From positions 124,001-188,000 of the forward strand of contig CAVVEG010000005.1 of assembly GCA_963747255.1 (NCBI GenBank): a stretch of 64,000 bases of DNA, given 5' to 3'. This document shows, one piece after another, positions 62,244 through 64,000 of this stretch (position 1 is its first letter; each line of letters opens with the position of its first letter). The notes below the pieces were generated by a model. It was not told the DNA's origin, searched no databases, and was given only the letters and a program-made list of their open reading frames with translations. Origin of the DNA: CAIYRG01 sp963747255. Its GTDB lineage: Bacteria > Pseudomonadota > Alphaproteobacteria > Micropepsales > Micropepsaceae. A program made the translations under genes and the position numbers.

Positions 62244-64000
62244 ATGAAGGCCAGAAAAGAAAGCATTAGCGAAGCGAAGGTTCCGGTTCCGGGCAAGCGC
62301 GTGCCGCAAAAGCCGGTTCTCAAACCGCTTCGTTCAACGGGCCTGACAGGCCGAAACGGGGAAAATGGCGCCTCGTCCGTCAATGGGGCGGTGAATGTGC
62401 ACGATGCCTCGGCTTTGCTCCACGAGTTTCTGGAGGGACTGCTTGCGATGCGGGCCGGCGATTTTTCAGCCCGGATGGCCACCGATCATGTCGGCCTTGC
62501 CGGCAAGATCGCCGATACCTTCAACGACATAATCAGTGCCAATGAACGCATGGCCCAGCAACTGGAACGGGTCGGAGAGGCCGTGGGCCGCGAAGGCAAG
62601 ACGCGCAACCGGGTGAAATTCGCGCTCACCGGTGGCGCCTGGGGTGAAATGGAGAATTCGGTCAACACTCTGATTGAAGATCTGCTGTGGCCGACCACCG
62701 AAGTCACCCGTGCGATCCGTGCAGTTGCCCAGGGCGATCTTTTGCAGACAGTGCCGATGGAGGTCGACGGGCGACCCCTGAAAGGGGAATTCCAGCGCTC
62801 TGCGACCATCGTCAACACCATGATCAAGCAGCTGAGCGTGTTCACTTCCGAAGTGACCCGCGTGGCGCGCGAGGTGGGCAGCCAGGGCAAACTCGGTGGC
62901 CAGGCCCAGGTGCGTGACGTTAGCGGTGTGTGGAAGGACCTGACCGAGAGCGTCAACTCCATGGCGAGCAATCTCACGGCCCAGGTGCGCAACATCTCGG
63001 AAGTGACCATCGCGGTCGCCAATGGCGATCTTTCCAAGAAAATCACGGTGGACGTGCGTGGCGAAATTCTGCAGCTGAAAGAAGCGATCAACACCATGGT
63101 CGATCAGCTGCGCTCCTTCGCCTCGGAAGTGACGCGTGTCGCCCGTGAAGTGGGCACCGATGGCAAGCTCGGCGGCCAGGCGCTGGTGCCGGGCGTGGCG
63201 GGCACATGGAAGGACCTCACCGACTCGGTGAATGCGATGTGCGGCAACCTCACCGCACAGGTGCGCAATATTGCGCAAGTCACGACGGCGGTCGCGCGCG
63301 GCGATCTTTCGCGCAAGATCACCGTGGACGTCAGCGGCGAAATCCTGGAGCTGAAGGACACCATCAACACCATGGTGGACCAGCTCAACTCCTTCGCATC
63401 GGAAGTGACACGGGTCGCCCGAGAAGTCGGCACCGAAGGAAAACTCGGCGGCCAGGCACAGGTTCCGGGCGTCGCCGGCACCTGGAAGGACCTGACCGAC
63501 AATGTGAACTTCATGGCGAGCAACCTGACCGCTCAGGTCCGCAACATCGCCGATGTTGCGACGGCGATCGCGGGCGGCGACCTCTCCAAGAAGATCACCG
63601 TGAATGTCAGCGGCGAAATTCTGCAGCTGAAGGAAACCATCAACACCATGGTGGACCAGCTGAACGCGTTCGCAGGCGAAGTGACGCGCGTGGCGCGCGA
63701 AGTGGGCACCGAAGGCCGTCTCGGCGGCCAGGCCAATGTGTCGGGCGTGGCCGGCACCTGGAAGGACCTGACCGACTCCGTCAACTCGATGGCGAGCAAC
63801 CTGACGGCCCAGGTGCGCAATATTGCCGACGTCGCGACCTCGATCGCCAACGGCGACCTTTCGAAGAAGATCACCGTGGATGTCCGCGGCGAAATTCTCG
63901 AATTGAAAGACACCATCAACACGATGGTGGACCAGTTGAACGCCTTTGCCTCGGAAGTGACCCGTGTGGCCCGCGAAGTGGGAACCGAAGGGAAACTCGG
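62244..64000 (+). CDS. Soluble sensor histidine kinase with tandem HAMP repeats, partial
   Basis: The frame is open from ATG62244 (GAGGA eight bases upstream) to the window end, 585 codons so far. There is no membrane helix. After about 60 residues come repeated HAMP units of 92 residues, each with EVTRVAREVGTEGKLGGQA, GVAGTWKDLTDSVNSMASNL, TAQVRNIADVATAIANGDLS and KKITVDVRGEILELKDTINT. This matches group III (Nik1-type) cytoplasmic hybrid kinases, in which the array of HAMP domains acts as the signalling rod before kinase and receiver domains. Those downstream domains lie outside the window and are inferred only. Confidence 0.85.
   Translation, partial: MKARKESISEAKVPVPGKRVPQKPVLKPLRSTGLTGRNGENGASSVNGAVNVHDASALLHEFLEGLLAMRAGDFSARMATDHVGLAGKIADTFNDIISANERMAQQLERVGEAVGREGKTRNRVKFALTGGAWGEMENSVNTLIEDLLWPTTEVTRAIRAVAQGDLLQTVPMEVDGRPLKGEFQRSATIVNTMIKQLSVFTSEVTRVAREVGSQGKLGGQAQVRDVSGVWKDLTESVNSMASNLTAQVRNISEVTIAVANGDLSKKITVDVRGEILQLKEAINTMVDQLRSFASEVTRVAREVGTDGKLGGQALVPGVAGTWKDLTDSVNAMCGNLTAQVRNIAQVTTAVARGDLSRKITVDVSGEILELKDTINTMVDQLNSFASEVTRVAREVGTEGKLGGQAQVPGVAGTWKDLTDNVNFMASNLTAQVRNIADVATAIAGGDLSKKITVNVSGEILQLKETINTMVDQLNAFAGEVTRVAREVGTEGRLGGQANVSGVAGTWKDLTDSVNSMASNLTAQVRNIADVATSIANGDLSKKITVDVRGEILELKDTINTMVDQLNAFASEVTRVAREVGTEGKL
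62851..64000 (+). repeat. Tandem 276-bp coding repeats (HAMP units)
   Basis: The segment beginning aagtgac (start of the VTRVAREVG coding) recurs at 62851, 63127, 63403, 63679 and 63955, a spacing of exactly 276 bp. At least four full units are present and the array continues past the end of the window. The units are very similar at DNA level as well. Confidence 0.9.

Noticed and set aside
62466..63278. 270-codon antisense frame in the HAMP repeats
   Set aside because: It mirrors the repeat period of the sense gene and has no independent support.
1..64000. CRISPR array or prophage
   Set aside because: No short spaced direct repeats, cas genes, integrase or phage structural genes were seen; the only regular repeats are the coding HAMP units.

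Overview
The window is a roughly 60% GC piece of an alphaproteobacterial chromosome. The best taxonomic marker is the tRNA-His gene near 58.5 kb: it has a G1:U72 pair, A73 and no extra 5' G, a state known from the clade of Rhizobiales, Rhodobacterales and Caulobacterales. The runs ccmE-ccmF-ccmH-degP-response regulator-histidine kinase-glnE and PepSY protein-regulator-kinase, the DUF2849-sulfite reductase-DUF934 operon, the class 1B SAM decarboxylase and the type III ornithine decarboxylase also fit a Rhizobiales-like organism. No species is claimed.

1-12 kb: small c-type cytochromes (one with a damaged heme motif), a short-chain dehydrogenase, a two-gene ABC-2 exporter, a secreted protein, an OmpA-like protein, then an eroded stretch. 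That stretch has a live universal stress gene, a cysteine desulfurase-like gene and a 'host attachment' gene. Among them lie remnants of a BON-domain gene, a PRPP-synthetase-like gene, a metal ABC ATPase and a hemerythrin-like gene, plus dead IS110 and IS5 copies. FNR/FixK-type palindromes still stand before two of the remnants, so this looks like a decaying low-oxygen or dormancy island.

12-24 kb: zinc ribbon, ZIP transporter and pirin genes; an IS630 element inserted exactly in the stop codon of the next operon; then a minus-strand operon of amidohydrolase, Tat-exported ThDP enzyme, cytochrome c and Tat-exported amidase. This operon is the best candidate in the window for an undescribed exported oxidation module. 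prfC (one frameshift), a toxin-antitoxin pair whose toxin runs into a palindromic repeat, and an ornithine/lysine decarboxylase follow.

24-29 kb: an assimilatory sulfite reductase operon and an NMT1/THI5-type ABC importer, with at least 18 single-base frame changes in 3.7 kb although family motifs survive in every frame. It is either very recent loss or locally poor sequence.

29-50 kb: mostly intact housekeeping genes: penicillin-binding protein 1A, PepSY protein with a two-component pair, a DUF4142 protein, a Tat sulfatase, a penicillin-acylase-like protein, cytochrome c maturation (ccmE, ccmF, ccmH), DegP, a second two-component pair and glnE (one frameshift near its 3' end).

50-64 kb: polyamine and compatible-solute genes (potABC, an OpuC-type ATPase and a permease-receptor fusion, speE, speH with a structured leader, potD), tRNA-His, two small conserved genes, a Pat-like ADP-forming acyl-CoA synthetase/GNAT protein, and the start of a soluble sensor kinase with tandem HAMP repeats of exactly 276 bp that runs off the window.
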